From an uncultured Bacteroidales bacterium (GTDB lineage: Bacteria > Bacteroidota > Bacteroidia > Bacteroidales > UBA11471), in contig CALUZW010000002.1 of the NCBI GenBank assembly GCA_944325415.1, positions 144,037 to 208,036 on the forward strand: a stretch of DNA of 64,000 bases. The letters are read 5' to 3'. Made by a program: the position numbers and the translations under genes. This document shows, one piece after another, positions 19,222-28,582 of this stretch. The notes under the pieces are model-generated. The model worked only from the letters and a program-made list of their open reading frames with translations. It made no database searches and was not told the DNA's origin. Position 1 is the stretch's first letter. Each line of letters starts with the position of its first letter.

Positions 19222-22095
19222 TTATCTCAGTTTCATCTGTATCTCTTCTCCGGTATAAACAAATGTACGAGCCGGCTCTCCCGACGAGGGATAAGCCACG
19301 GGAGCATCGGGCGACACGACAACGAGTCGCACCGTGCGGCGGAGAGGCATGCCCTCATAGCTACCCTGTTGCTTTCCGATGGTGAAGAGGCCCGATGCCT
19401 CGTCGTAGCTCATGGGTATTTGCAGGCAAGCCCCCTGCTCGTAATTATAGTTGGTATTTTCGTCTTCATAAAGGGTAAATGCAGCATCGCGTCCGGTGTA
19501 GAGATAGAGAGTCAGCGTATCGGCCGGATACTGATCGCTGTACTGCATCTCACGACCGAAAGGCACAATAGAGCCTTCACGCACATAGAGGGGCATACGG
19601 GAGTAAGGGGCCGACACCTCGACCATCTGTCCGCCCATAATATGGGCGCCCGAGTAGAAATCGTACCACCCCGTACCGGCCGGGAAATAGACCGTACGGG
19701 AACGCGCTCCATAGGTATATACAGGACAGGCCATGAAAGCCGGTCCGAACATATACTGGTCGCCGATGTTCAGCACTGCCGTATCGGCGGGGAAATCCAT
19801 CACCAGGGGACGCATGATGGTATAGTCGTGGTGCCATGTCATGCCGGCCAAGGTGTAGATATAGGGCATGAGCGCATAACGCAAGCGGGTGTAGTAGGCC
19901 ATGGAGAGGTAAGCCGGGTGTCCTTCGGGGGCAATGTTGTAAATCTCCCGATAGGGATACTGACCGTGCGAGCGGAAGATGGGTACAAACGCTCCGAACT
20001 GGAACCAGCGGGTGTTCAGCTCGCGCCACTCTTTAAGATCGTCGTTTTCCCGACCGGTCTTGTTGAAGAGTTTGAAGGCCGCTTCGTACCGCTTCTCCAC
20101 GCAGAAACCTCCGATGTCCATCGACCAGTAGGGAATACCGCTGACCGAGAAATTCAGTCCCGCCGAAATCTGGGCCTTCATATCTTCCCAGCGGGTGGCT
20201 ATATCGCCGCTCCATGTCGCCGTAGAGTAACGTTGCAGGCCGGCAAATCCCGAACGGGTAAGCAGGAAAACCCGCCGGTCGGGGTCGACAGCCCGCTGGC
20301 CGTTATAGATGGCTTCGGCGTTCATCAGGGCATAGGCATTGAAATATTGGGTCGAGGGGCCGAGGGCCGTAGGGCCGCAAAGGGCCTTGCGGTAATCCAT
20401 GTCGGTGCAGTCGCGCACGTTGGGTTCGCTGGCGTCCATCCACCATGCGTCGATGCCCAACGGGTAGAGATGGTCCTGCATCTGCTGCCAGAAGAGTTTG
20501 CGGGCCCCGGGCGAATAGGCATCGTAGAAAGAGCCGATGTATCCCGGGCCTATCCAGTCGCGTATACTGTCTTTGATGGCCTGCTGGTACATCCAGCCGT
20601 GGCGGTCAAACTCCTTGTAGTGTTCGGTGGTCATATAGAATTTGGGCCATACCGATATCATCATGCGGGCATGCTGTGCATGAATCGAGTCGACCATACC
20701 CCGAGGGTCGGGGAAACGGGCGGCATCGAATTCGTGGCTGCCCCAGGCATCTTCGGGCCAGTAGCTCCAATCGAGTACGATGTTATCGATGGGAATCTGC
20801 CGACGGCGGAATTCGGCAAGAGCCTCCAATATCTCATGCTGGGTCTTGTAGCGCTCGCGGCTTTGCCAGAAACCCATAGCCCAGCGCGGCATAATCTGTG
20901 CCTTTCCGGTAAGACGGCGATAGCCGGCTATCACCTCGTCGAGATTCTCACCGGCAATATAATAATAGTCGAGCGAAGGGCTCATCTCGCTATACCAGCA
21001 AAGGCGGTTCTGCTCGGCGGCATCGACCGGGGTGAGCGCACGCAGGCCAAGGTAAGAGACACCACCGTCGGGTTTCCACTCAATGCGCAGGGGCACCCGC
21101 TCACCGGCCGTGAGGCTGACGGTGAATTTGTAGCTGTTGGGATTCCAGGCCGTGCGCCAACGCTCGGGGACGACCGGCTTGCCGTCGATATATACGGTTA
21201 CATAACCGGCATAATAGAGCAGGAAATGGTACTCTCCCGTCGCCCGGGCAGCGATTTCGCCCGAGTAGAGTACCGAAGAGCCGTTTAGGTCGAAGCGTTG
21301 CGGCAAATCGAGAATGGTCTTCTGATCTTCGTAATAGATGCGGTCTTCGCGGCGGACTACCGGCGAGGCTTTCTTGTTCTTGGCTGCCGGTGTGTAGGCC
21401 GCCGTCAGTGCGCCGAGCTTGCCCTGAGCGTCGTACAGGTCGAAAATCTCGCCCAGTTGGGCATAGTCGCGGCTGTCGCCCCACTTGCAGAGCGAATAGG
21501 AATCGAAGAGCAATCCGTAATTCTTACTGGAAACGATAAAAGGCACCGACACCTTGGTGTTGTACTGGAAAAGCGACTCGTTGCGTCCCTTGTAGTTGAA
21601 CTCGTCGGCCTGGTGCTGCCCCAGACCGTAAAAAGCTTCATCGGCCGGCGACTCAAACTGCTGCCAGTAGCTGTAACCCGACACGCCGTCGACCGTTATG
21701 GGTCGAAACTTTTTGCCTCCTCCACAACGTTCACGCAGACGCACCGCACCGTCGGCATCGGCAAAAGCCACCTCACCTGTGGTCATGTCGACCGTAGCCC
21801 GTACGGCTGCGGTAGCGAGAGTGAGATGACCTTCGTCTTCATAGAGCGAAAAAGGTGTCTTGGTAAAGGCTTCCGGCAGAACGGCCAGACTTTTTGTGCG
21901 GGGAATTTTTCGGCCAGGGTGCGCCGTTACGCGGATAATCCGGTCGTCGACAACCTGCAAGCGCACAACTCGCGCCGTCGTATCGCCCGATGCGGGCAGC
22001 GTCAGCACGACACCATCGGACATCTTCCGGTACGATGCGGCTTCGGACGAACAGACAAACAGCAACAACAAAGAGAACAACAGGGTGTGTTTCAT
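19222..22095 (-). CDS. GH31 alpha-glycosidase with PA14 insert (alpha-xylosidase-like)
   Basis: Exported family GH31 enzyme, 957 residues. Signal peptide (MKHTLLFSLLLLFVCSSEA), N-terminal beta domain interrupted by a PA14 domain (roughly 240-370, ending in the region YVTVYIDGKPVVPERW), catalytic barrel with nucleophile Asp554 in WWMDASEPN and MPRWAMGFWQSRERY, then C-terminal beta domains. The PA14 insertion is known in alpha-xylosidases active on xyloglucan such as Xyl31A of Cellvibrio. ATG 22095 is used because the signal peptide starts there. It is the first gene of a two-gene operon with GH3. Confidence 0.9.
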   Translation of the reverse strand: MKHTLLFSLLLLFVCSSEAASYRKMSDGVVLTLPASGDTTARVVRLQVVDDRIIRVTAHPGRKIPRTKSLAVLPEAFTKTPFSLYEDEGHLTLATAAVRATVDMTTGEVAFADADGAVRLRERCGGGKKFRPITVDGVSGYSYWQQFESPADEAFYGLGQHQADEFNYKGRNESLFQYNTKVSVPFIVSSKNYGLLFDSYSLCKWGDSRDYAQLGEIFDLYDAQGKLGALTAAYTPAAKNKKASPVVRREDRIYYEDQKTILDLPQRFDLNGSSVLYSGEIAARATGEYHFLLYYAGYVTVYIDGKPVVPERWRTAWNPNSYKFTVSLTAGERVPLRIEWKPDGGVSYLGLRALTPVDAAEQNRLCWYSEMSPSLDYYYIAGENLDEVIAGYRRLTGKAQIMPRWAMGFWQSRERYKTQHEILEALAEFRRRQIPIDNIVLDWSYWPEDAWGSHEFDAARFPDPRGMVDSIHAQHARMMISVWPKFYMTTEHYKEFDRHGWMYQQAIKDSIRDWIGPGYIGSFYDAYSPGARKLFWQQMQDHLYPLGIDAWWMDASEPNVRDCTDMDYRKALCGPTALGPSTQYFNAYALMNAEAIYNGQRAVDPDRRVFLLTRSGFAGLQRYSTATWSGDIATRWEDMKAQISAGLNFSVSGIPYWSMDIGGFCVEKRYEAAFKLFNKTGRENDDLKEWRELNTRWFQFGAFVPIFRSHGQYPYREIYNIAPEGHPAYLSMAYYTRLRYALMPYIYTLAGMTWHHDYTIMRPLVMDFPADTAVLNIGDQYMFGPAFMACPVYTYGARSRTVYFPAGTGWYDFYSGAHIMGGQMVEVSAPYSRMPLYVREGSIVPFGREMQYSDQYPADTLTLYLYTGRDAAFTLYEDENTNYNYEQGACLQIPMSYDEASGLFTIGKQQGSYEGMPLRRTVRLVVVSPDAPVAYPSSGEPARTFVYTGEEIQMKLR

Positions 22096-22200
22096 GATTT
22101 TTTCTTTAAAGGTATACTTACAAACAAAGAAAGGTGCCAGCGAAAAGTTTTCCCGAAATGTTCCAGGGAACCTCCTCACGCCAGCCATTTCTTCATGCTA

Positions 22201-22208
22201 CAAATATA
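22201..22208 (-). promoter_or_regulatory. -7 promoter box for the GH31-GH3 operon
   Basis: On the minus strand TATATTTG, about 105 bases upstream of the GH31 ATG, so a leader of about 100 bases is expected. Confidence 0.5.
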
Positions 22209-22335
22209 GGAGAAAAAACGGCAGCTGCCAACAAGAGACGACCTCTATGTCGAGACATCATGCGGTTTTTCATTCCCTGTTCTACCCTTCTGCAATTTTA
22301 TAGAAGAAAAAAACGAATTAGTCAAATATTCTTCT

Positions 22336-22343
22336 TATTTTTG
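22336..22343 (+). promoter_or_regulatory. -7 promoter box for the SPOR lipoprotein gene
   Basis: TATTTTTG matches TAnnTTTG, 25 bases upstream of the ATG at 22369. Confidence 0.55.
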
Positions 22344-22368
22344 CTCGATATATCATTGATTCAATATT

Positions 22369-22830
22369 ATGAAAAAAACATTCTTCTTAGGATTCATCGC
22401 CGTAGCCCTGCTAATAGGCGCCAGCTCGTGCAAATCGAAAGAGAGCGCGTATAAGGCCGCATACATGAAGGCTCAGGAAAAAGAGGTTGCCGAGGAGGTA
22501 CCCGTAGAAAACGAAGTGGTTACCACACAGGCTCCCGTACAAGAGCGCGTCAGCAACGAACGCATATCCATCATCGACGACGACGCCAGCAAACTGAAAT
22601 TATACAACGTGGTTGTAGGAAGCTTCTCGGTAAAGACCAACGCCTCCTCCTTGAAAGAGCGCCTGATCAAAGACGGATACAACACTTTCATTGCCCGCAA
22701 CAACCAGATGATGTACCGCGTAATTGCCGGTAGTTTCGATACCCGAAAAGAGGCCGAAGAGCTACGCGACGCCATCAAGTTGAAATATTCGCCCGAATTC
22801 AGCGATGCATGGTTGCTCATCAACCGCTAA
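22369..22830 (+). CDS. SPOR-domain lipoprotein
   Basis: Lipoprotein of 153 residues with lipobox IGASSC (Cys21), a charged linker rich in Glu and Val (about 35-70), and a C-terminal SPOR domain (about 78-153) with 'YNVVVGSFSVKTNASSLKERL' and 'YRVIAGSFDTRKEAEELRDAI'. SPOR domains bind septal peptidoglycan stripped of stem peptides, so a role at the division site is likely. It stands alone with its own promoter and terminator. Confidence 0.9.
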   Translation: MKKTFFLGFIAVALLIGASSCKSKESAYKAAYMKAQEKEVAEEVPVENEVVTTQAPVQERVSNERISIIDDDASKLKLYNVVVGSFSVKTNASSLKERLIKDGYNTFIARNNQMMYRVIAGSFDTRKEAEELRDAIKLKYSPEFSDAWLLINR

Positions 22831-22848
22831 AATCGATATGTTATCCCG

Positions 22849-22886
22849 ACGCATTTTGACCCATCGTGGTCGAAATGCGTTTTTTT
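22849..22886 (+). terminator. Terminator after the SPOR lipoprotein gene
   Basis: Stem ACGCATTT-GACC with GGTC-AAATGCGT and a six-T tail; a classic intrinsic terminator. Confidence 0.85.
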
Positions 22887-22906
22887 AATTCATAATCTAT
22901 TGCCTT

Positions 22907-24190
22907 ATGTGGAAAAAATGGGTGGGTTTCGACCCGTCAAAAATGAACATCTCCACCGAAATCATGGCAGGTATCACTTCGTTTCTCGCCATGTCGTATA
23001 TTCTGGCGGTCAATCCAGCCATACTTTCGGCCACAGGAATGGACAAGGGGGCCATCTTCACAACAACCGCCCTGGCTGCCATCATCGGTACAATGTGTAT
23101 GGCTCTATGGGCCAAAATGCCGTTTGCACTGGCTCCGGGCATGGGACTCAATGCCTTCTTTGCCTATACCGTGTGCCTGCAAATGGGTAACTCATGGCAA
23201 TTTGCCCTGACAGCGGTCTTTCTCGAAGGCATCATCTTCATCATACTCACCCTCACCCATCTACGGCAAGCTATTGTCAATGCCATACCCCACACCCTGC
23301 GCCAAGGCATAGGCGTGGGCATCGGACTGTTCATCGCCTTTATCGGACTTATCAACTGCCGCATCGTCGTGCCCCACGAGACGACGCTTGTAACCATCGG
23401 AAAACTCACCAGTGGCGAGGCGCTTCTGGGGCTGATAGGACTTGTCGTAACAGCGGTTCTTGTCGTCAAAAAGGTAAAAGGGGGGCTTCTCATCGGTATT
23501 CTGCTCACCACCCTCATCGGTATTCCGATGGGACTTACCCAATATGCCGGGTTCATGAATATTCCCCCATCGATTGAGCCCATATTCATGAAATTTGAGT
23601 TCTCCGAGATATTCTCGCTGAAAATGGTCATCGTCGTCTTTACGTTTCTCTTTATCGATATGTTCGACACCATAGGCACCATCATCGGAGTATTCAACAA
23701 GGCCGGTATGACTGTCAACGGGAAAATACCACGGCTGAAAGAGGCTTTCATGGCCGACGCCATAGGAACGACCTGTGGTGCCATGCTGGGTACCAGCACC
23801 GTAACCGTGTTTGTCGAGAGTGCCAGCGGCATCTCACAAGGCGGCCGCTCGGGCCTGACCGCCCTTACCACAGCCGTATGTTTCGCACTGGCCCTGCTTT
23901 TCTCACCCTTCTTTCTCTCCATTCCGGCGCCGGCCACCGGAGCCATACTCATTCTGGTAGGTCTGTCGATGGTTGCCACCATTACCAACATCGACTTTTC
24001 CGACCTGAGTGAAGCTATTCCCGCCTTTATCTGCATACTCATCATACCGTTTGCATACAGCATCTCCGACGGCATCATTCTGGGTATGATAAGTTACGTT
24101 GTCATCAACCTGCTCAGCGGCAAACGGGAGAAGATCTCCACCGCCATGTATATCCTTGCCGTTATACTCACGATGAAATTCATTCTTTAA
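22907..24190 (+). CDS. NCS2-family (AzgA/PbuG-type) purine permease
   Basis: Inner-membrane proton symporter for hypoxanthine, guanine or adenine. 427 residues with about 12-14 membrane segments. Typical features of the AzgA/PbuG branch: start with 'TEIMAGITSFLAMSYILAVNP', the substrate-binding 'GLNAFFAYTVC', 'FIDMFDTIGTIIGV', and 'GTSTVTVFVESASGI'. It lies 16 bases after the terminator of the SPOR gene, so its promoter probably overlaps that hairpin. The exact base transported cannot be told. Confidence 0.92.
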   Translation: MWKKWVGFDPSKMNISTEIMAGITSFLAMSYILAVNPAILSATGMDKGAIFTTTALAAIIGTMCMALWAKMPFALAPGMGLNAFFAYTVCLQMGNSWQFALTAVFLEGIIFIILTLTHLRQAIVNAIPHTLRQGIGVGIGLFIAFIGLINCRIVVPHETTLVTIGKLTSGEALLGLIGLVVTAVLVVKKVKGGLLIGILLTTLIGIPMGLTQYAGFMNIPPSIEPIFMKFEFSEIFSLKMVIVVFTFLFIDMFDTIGTIIGVFNKAGMTVNGKIPRLKEAFMADAIGTTCGAMLGTSTVTVFVESASGISQGGRSGLTALTTAVCFALALLFSPFFLSIPAPATGAILILVGLSMVATITNIDFSDLSEAIPAFICILIIPFAYSISDGIILGMISYVVINLLSGKREKISTAMYILAVILTMKFIL

Positions 24191-24201
24191 CCTTCATACT
24201 C

Positions 24202-24465
24202 ATGGAACCACACATTACACACCACCCCGAAACCGCCCGGTTCGAGACCATCGTCGACGGACACACAGCCTACGTTGAGTATCAGCTGGAAAACAACGTT
24301 CTGGACATACTCCACACCATCGTTCCCCCTGCTATCGAGGGCCGAGGCCTGGCATCACGACTTGTAGGGGCAGCCTACGACTATGCCGAAGCCAACGGAC
24401 TCACTTTCAAAGCCACCTGCTCATACGCCATTCTATGGTTACAACGTAAAAAAAGCCATGCCTAA
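24202..24465 (+). CDS. YjdJ-type small GNAT N-acetyltransferase
   Basis: Short acetyltransferase-fold protein, 87 residues, of the YjdJ/NATD1 class. The acetyl-CoA loop is IEGRGLASRLV, followed by helix and 'TFKATCSYAILWLQRK' as in the family. Its acceptor is unknown. It starts 11 bases after the permease stop and precedes the SGNH hydrolase gene by 4 bases, so these genes are likely co-transcribed. Confidence 0.85.
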   Translation: MEPHITHHPETARFETIVDGHTAYVEYQLENNVLDILHTIVPPAIEGRGLASRLVGAAYDYAEANGLTFKATCSYAILWLQRKKSHA

Positions 24466-24469
24466 TACC

Positions 24470-25114
24470 ATGAAAACAAGTATTCTGTCTTTTATCGCCG
24501 TCATCTGCCTATCGACGGCCCTACATGCCCAGGAGCCCATACGCGTAGCCTGCGTGGGCAACAGCATTACCTACGGTCACGGACTGAAAAACCGCTCCAC
24601 GGAGAGCTACCCTTCGGTATTGGGCGAAATGCTGGGCGAGAAATATGAGGTAAGAAATTTCGGCATCAGTGCGCGCACCCTGCTCAACAAGGGCGACCAC
24701 CCCTACATGAAAGAGCAACTGTTTGCCGAGGCCCGTGCGTTCCACCCCGACATTGTTGTCATCAAACTGGGCACGAACGATACCAAGCCTCACAACTGGA
24801 AATATGCCCAAGACTTCCGACACGACCTCTCGGCTCTCATCGACTCTTTCCGCTGTGAAGGTTCGCCACGCATCTATCTCTGCTACCCGGCCACCGTCTA
24901 CGGCATACGCTGGGGCATCAACGACAGTACGCTGGTGCATGGAGTCATACCCGCCATCAAGAAAACAGCCCGGAAGAAAAAGGTCCGCCTCATCGACCTG
25001 CACTCTGCCACACAGGAGATGCCCGAGAATTTTCCTGATGGGGTACACCCCAATGCTGCCGGAGCCCGCATCCTGGCCGAGGAGGTTTTCAAAGCCATTA
25101 CCAACAAACGATAA
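24470..25114 (+). CDS. SGNH/GDSL-family esterase, exported
   Basis: Hydrolase of 214 residues, probably a carbohydrate acetylesterase. Signal peptide (MKTSILSFIAVICLSTALHA), block I with the nucleophilic Ser in VGNSITYGHGL, the oxyanion Gly in the following block, GTNDTKPHNW (block III, Asn), and DGVHPNAAG (block V, Asp and His). ATG 24470 gives the signal peptide; the in-frame upstream extension overlaps the acetyltransferase gene. It precedes a GH43 gene by 11 bases, which suggests that it strips acetyl groups from the polysaccharide attacked by that enzyme. Confidence 0.85.
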   Translation: MKTSILSFIAVICLSTALHAQEPIRVACVGNSITYGHGLKNRSTESYPSVLGEMLGEKYEVRNFGISARTLLNKGDHPYMKEQLFAEARAFHPDIVVIKLGTNDTKPHNWKYAQDFRHDLSALIDSFRCEGSPRIYLCYPATVYGIRWGINDSTLVHGVIPAIKKTARKKKVRLIDLHSATQEMPENFPDGVHPNAAGARILAEEVFKAITNKR

Positions 25115-25125
25115 TTTACCGACGT

Positions 25126-26193
25126 ATGTCTACAAGAAATTTTATCTCAATCCTGTTGTTGATAGGCGGCATTGTCTTATCACCCGCCGCATCAGCCCGC
25201 AAAAAAGCCAAAGTGCCCGATGAAAAAGATATGGCCGCATACCTGCTGGTCTATTTCAAAGACGACACCCACAGCCTGCACATGGCCCTGAGTGCCGACG
25301 GCTACTCGTTTACCGATGTAAACAACGGTAGGCCCGTCGTGTCGGGTGATACCATCGCCCAGCAACGGGGCATACGCGACCCGCACATCATGCGCGGCCC
25401 CGACGGTGCCTTCTACCTGGCCATGACCGACCTGCACATCTACGCCCAGGAGGCCGGTTACCGTGACACTCAATGGGAGCGCGACGGCAAAGCCTACGGC
25501 TGGGGCAACAACCGCGCAGTGGTACTGATGCGCTCGACCGACCTGATACATTGGACCCACAGTTGCTTCCGTCTCGATGAGGCATTTCCCGGATATGAAG
25601 AGGTGGGTTGCGTATGGGCTCCGCAGACCATCTACGACCCCGAAGCCGGCAAACTCATGATATACTTCACCATGCGCTACGGCAACGAGCGGTGCGAACT
25701 CTACTATGCCTATACCGACGATGCTTTCACCCGCATGACGACCGAGCCGAAACGTCTCTTTAACTACCCCAAGAAATTCTCCTACATCGACGGAGACATT
25801 ACCAAGGTGGGCGACAAGTATCATCTCTACTATGTAGCCCAAGAGGGATGCGCAGGAATACGCCATGCCGTCTCCGACTCTATCCACAGCGGGTATGTCT
25901 ACGACGACGGCTGGTACGACTCCGAGCCAAGAGGTTGCGAGGCTCCCAACATATGGAAACGCATCGGCGAAGATCGCTGGGTACTCATGTACGACATATA
26001 CAGTCTGAAACCGCATAATTTCGGATTCAGAGAGACAACCGACTTCAAGACATTCACCGACCTGGGACACTTCAACAAAGGGGTGATGAAAGCCACCAAC
26101 TTCACCATTCCCAAACACGGTGCCGTCATTCACCTCACAGCCAAAGAGGCCCGCCGCCTGGCCCGCTACTGGGGGTGCGACATGAAATTCTGA
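25126..26193 (+). CDS. GH43-like five-bladed beta-propeller glycosidase
   Basis: Exported glycoside hydrolase of clan GH-F, 355 residues: signal peptide (about 1-24) and a single propeller. The three acidic residues of GH43 appear in order: the Asp base in GIRDPHIMRG, the Asp modulator in CVWAPQTIYD, and the Glu acid in CEAPNIWKR. Substrate is probably an arabinose- or xylose-containing polysaccharide, but the subfamily is not evident. There is no accessory carbohydrate-binding domain. It ends before a strong hairpin. Confidence 0.85.
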   Translation: MSTRNFISILLLIGGIVLSPAASARKKAKVPDEKDMAAYLLVYFKDDTHSLHMALSADGYSFTDVNNGRPVVSGDTIAQQRGIRDPHIMRGPDGAFYLAMTDLHIYAQEAGYRDTQWERDGKAYGWGNNRAVVLMRSTDLIHWTHSCFRLDEAFPGYEEVGCVWAPQTIYDPEAGKLMIYFTMRYGNERCELYYAYTDDAFTRMTTEPKRLFNYPKKFSYIDGDITKVGDKYHLYYVAQEGCAGIRHAVSDSIHSGYVYDDGWYDSEPRGCEAPNIWKRIGEDRWVLMYDIYSLKPHNFGFRETTDFKTFTDLGHFNKGVMKATNFTIPKHGAVIHLTAKEARRLARYWGCDMKF

Positions 26194-26213
26194 CACAACG
26201 TTCCCTCAAAAAG

Positions 26214-26253
26214 CACAGTGGGCCGCGCATCATGTGATGCGCGGCCCACTGTG
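26214..26253. terminator. Bidirectional terminator between GH43 and the AraC gene
   Basis: Perfect 19-bp stem with a two-base loop between convergent genes. Confidence 0.75.
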
Positions 26254-26273
26254 TACTTAGGAACAGGCCCGAA

Positions 26274-27170
26274 TCAATTCTGACGGCGATACTCATTGGG
26301 CGTAACGCCTACACTTTTCTTGAACATCCGGCTGAAATGTTGCGGATACTGGAATCCCATACCGTAAGCCACTTCACTGACACTTTTCGACGTATCACAC
26401 AACCGCTCCTTCGCGGTTTCAATGATATACGACTGAATATACTCCTGTGCCGACTTGCCACATTCCTTCTTTATCAAGTCTCCGAAGTAATTGGCCGAAA
26501 GAGAGAGTTTGTCGGCAAAGAACCTGACCGAAGGCAATCCCTGCTCCACCATCTCGTCCGAACGAAAATAGTCATGCAGCAACCGCTCAAAGCGCACAAT
26601 CACATCTTTGTTTTCACGGTTTCGCGTAATGAATTGCCGGTCATAAAACCGCAAACAATAATTGAGCAACAGCTCTATGTTGGAAACAATCAACATACGA
26701 CTATGCCGGTCGATGGAATGGCGCAACTCGGCAGCGATATTGTGCAGACACTCCATGACAACTCCTCGCTCCTGCTCGGAAATGTGCAATGCCTCGTTTA
26801 CTTCATAAGAAAAGAAGGTATAATCATCGATATGACGACCCAGTGAGGTACCCCGGATAAGGTCGGGGTGAAAAACAAGCGCCCACCCTTTTGGTTGAAC
26901 TTTTTCTCCTTTATTTTCGATACCGTATACCTGACCGGGAGCCAGGAAAACAAGCGTCCCCTCCTGATAATCGTAATACTGCCGGCCATATCGCATATCG
27001 CCACACATGACATCTTTGAGAAACACGGCATAAAAGCCGTATGAACGACGTCGTGAGCATAGGGGCTGACACTGAGACCAATCAACCACACTCACCAAAG
27101 GATTTAACGTCTCCACACCCATCATGCGATTATATTCATACACATGATCTATCTTTTCTATCTCATCCAT
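26274..27170 (-). CDS. AraC-family regulator next to the first RND operon
   Basis: Transcription regulator of 298 residues: an N-terminal cupin-like sensing domain (about 40-130, with FLAPGQVYGIENKG) and a C-terminal pair of helix-turn-helix motifs (about 205-298) ending in the AraC signature VAYGMGFQYPQHFSRMFKK and GVTPNEYRR. It is divergent from the efflux operon at 27494 with 323 bases between, so it likely controls that operon. Sensed compound unknown. Confidence 0.92.
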   Translation of the reverse strand: MDEIEKIDHVYEYNRMMGVETLNPLVSVVDWSQCQPLCSRRRSYGFYAVFLKDVMCGDMRYGRQYYDYQEGTLVFLAPGQVYGIENKGEKVQPKGWALVFHPDLIRGTSLGRHIDDYTFFSYEVNEALHISEQERGVVMECLHNIAAELRHSIDRHSRMLIVSNIELLLNYCLRFYDRQFITRNRENKDVIVRFERLLHDYFRSDEMVEQGLPSVRFFADKLSLSANYFGDLIKKECGKSAQEYIQSYIIETAKERLCDTSKSVSEVAYGMGFQYPQHFSRMFKKSVGVTPNEYRRQN

Positions 27171-27191
27171 AGCTTATAAGTATAACCCTTG

Positions 27192-27199
27192 CAAATATA
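27192..27199 (-). promoter_or_regulatory. -7 promoter box for the AraC regulator
   Basis: On the minus strand TATATTTG, 21 bases upstream of the ATG at 27170. Confidence 0.5.
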
Positions 27200-27366
27200 T
27201 GATATTCTTCATAAAAAGAGACTTTCCCCTCTTCAATGCTGTAAAAAAGGTAATAAAAACCGTAATCTGTTTCCTCCGCCCGCATTGTGTCGTAAAATAT
27301 TGCCGGAACCTTTTATTATTTCTCGAAAAAACGGGAGACAGTCTTAGCGGGAAAAGGATATTTACG

Positions 27367-27374
27367 TATCTTTG
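27367..27374 (+). promoter_or_regulatory. -7 promoter box for the first RND efflux operon
   Basis: TATCTTTG matches TAnnTTTG; the leader to the ATG at 27494 would be about 113 bases, A+T rich. Nothing else recognised in 27200-27493. Confidence 0.5.
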
Positions 27375-27493
27375 AACATTCTTTACATGAGACTGAAAGT
27401 CGGCATGTATTTAAATAATGTAAAAAAATCAATCCCACATTAAACTTTATCGGGATAATCTATCTAACTTGTAAAATTTTTTTTGATAAAACC

Positions 27494-28567
27494 ATGAATA
27501 AAAGAGTAAGGACAGGTCTCATTACGTTAGTTATCGCCGCCCTCGCGGGATATGGTATTCACACTTTTTATCCATTGGGACAGAAGGCCGACAAGGACGA
27601 TGTGCCCGTGGCAACCAATGTGCGGAAAAGCCTTCAAGTTACGGCCTATGTAGTAAAGCCGGAAACACTGACCAATGAAATAATCATTACCGGAGACCTC
27701 CTGCCCGACGAAGAGGTAAACCTCTCTTTTGAAACCTCAGGAAAAATCACAGCCATCAATTTTACCGAAGGCACCCACGTCAATAAAGGCGATATTCTCG
27801 CCAAAGTCAATGACGCTCCCCTGCAAGCCCAACTGCGTAAACTCGAAGTGCAACTACAACTGGCCGAAGACCGGGTGTACCGGCAGAACGCACTGCTCGA
27901 AAGAGAGGCTGTAAGTAAGGAGGCCTACGAGCAGGTGCAGACCGACCTCGCCACCTTGCAGGCCGAGATAGACATGGTCAAGGCCAATATCGCCCTAACC
28001 GAACTGAAAGCGCCGTTCGACGGTATCATCGGTCTGCGGCAGGTGAGTGAAGGTGCCTACGCCACTCCGTCGACACCCATTGCCACACTCACTAAAATCA
28101 CGCCGCTGAAAATAGAATTTTCATTACCCGAAAAATATGCCGGAACCATCAAGAACGGAACCGGACTGGAATTCACTGCCGACGGCTTCCTGCATCCGTT
28201 CAAGGCTACGGTATATGCTTCCGACTCACGTCTCGACACCGAAACCCATACATTTACCCTGCGTGCCACCTATCCCAACAGCCAAGGCTTACTCTATCCG
28301 GGACGTTTTGTCAACATCAGACTGAAAACGCAGGAAATCAAAAACGCCATTGCCATACCGTCCGAAGCCATCGTGCCTGAAATGGGTATCGACAAGGTGT
28401 TCCTTTACAAATCGGGCAAAGCCCAACCCGTCGAAATTACCAAAGGTCTGCGCACCGAGGCCAAGGTGCAGGTACTCAAAGGCCTTCAAGCCGGCGACAC
28501 CATCATCACATCGGGTACACTGCAACTGCGTACCGGACTCAACGTAACCTTGCAAAACATCGAATAA
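27494..28567 (+). CDS. RND efflux periplasmic adaptor (first operon)
   Basis: Membrane-fusion protein that bridges the inner-membrane pump and the outer-membrane channel, 357 residues. An N-terminal membrane anchor (about 7-27), a split lipoyl domain (GKITAINFTEGTHVNKGDILAKV and the partner LKAPFDGIIGLRQVSEGAYA), an alpha-hairpin between them (about 110-160), and a beta-barrel plus membrane-proximal domain up to the end. First gene of a three-gene operon. Confidence 0.93.
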   Translation: MNKRVRTGLITLVIAALAGYGIHTFYPLGQKADKDDVPVATNVRKSLQVTAYVVKPETLTNEIIITGDLLPDEEVNLSFETSGKITAINFTEGTHVNKGDILAKVNDAPLQAQLRKLEVQLQLAEDRVYRQNALLEREAVSKEAYEQVQTDLATLQAEIDMVKANIALTELKAPFDGIIGLRQVSEGAYATPSTPIATLTKITPLKIEFSLPEKYAGTIKNGTGLEFTADGFLHPFKATVYASDSRLDTETHTFTLRATYPNSQGLLYPGRFVNIRLKTQEIKNAIAIPSEAIVPEMGIDKVFLYKSGKAQPVEITKGLRTEAKVQVLKGLQAGDTIITSGTLQLRTGLNVTLQNIE

Positions 28568-28582
28568 GCCCCCCTCGCTGCC

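Noticed and set aside
17957..19258. Plus-strand frame of 433 codons
   Set aside because: Antisense to the GH3 gene, whose catalytic motifs are intact.
19369..21288. Plus-strand frame of 639 codons
   Set aside because: Antisense to the GH31 gene; no signal peptide or domain recognised.
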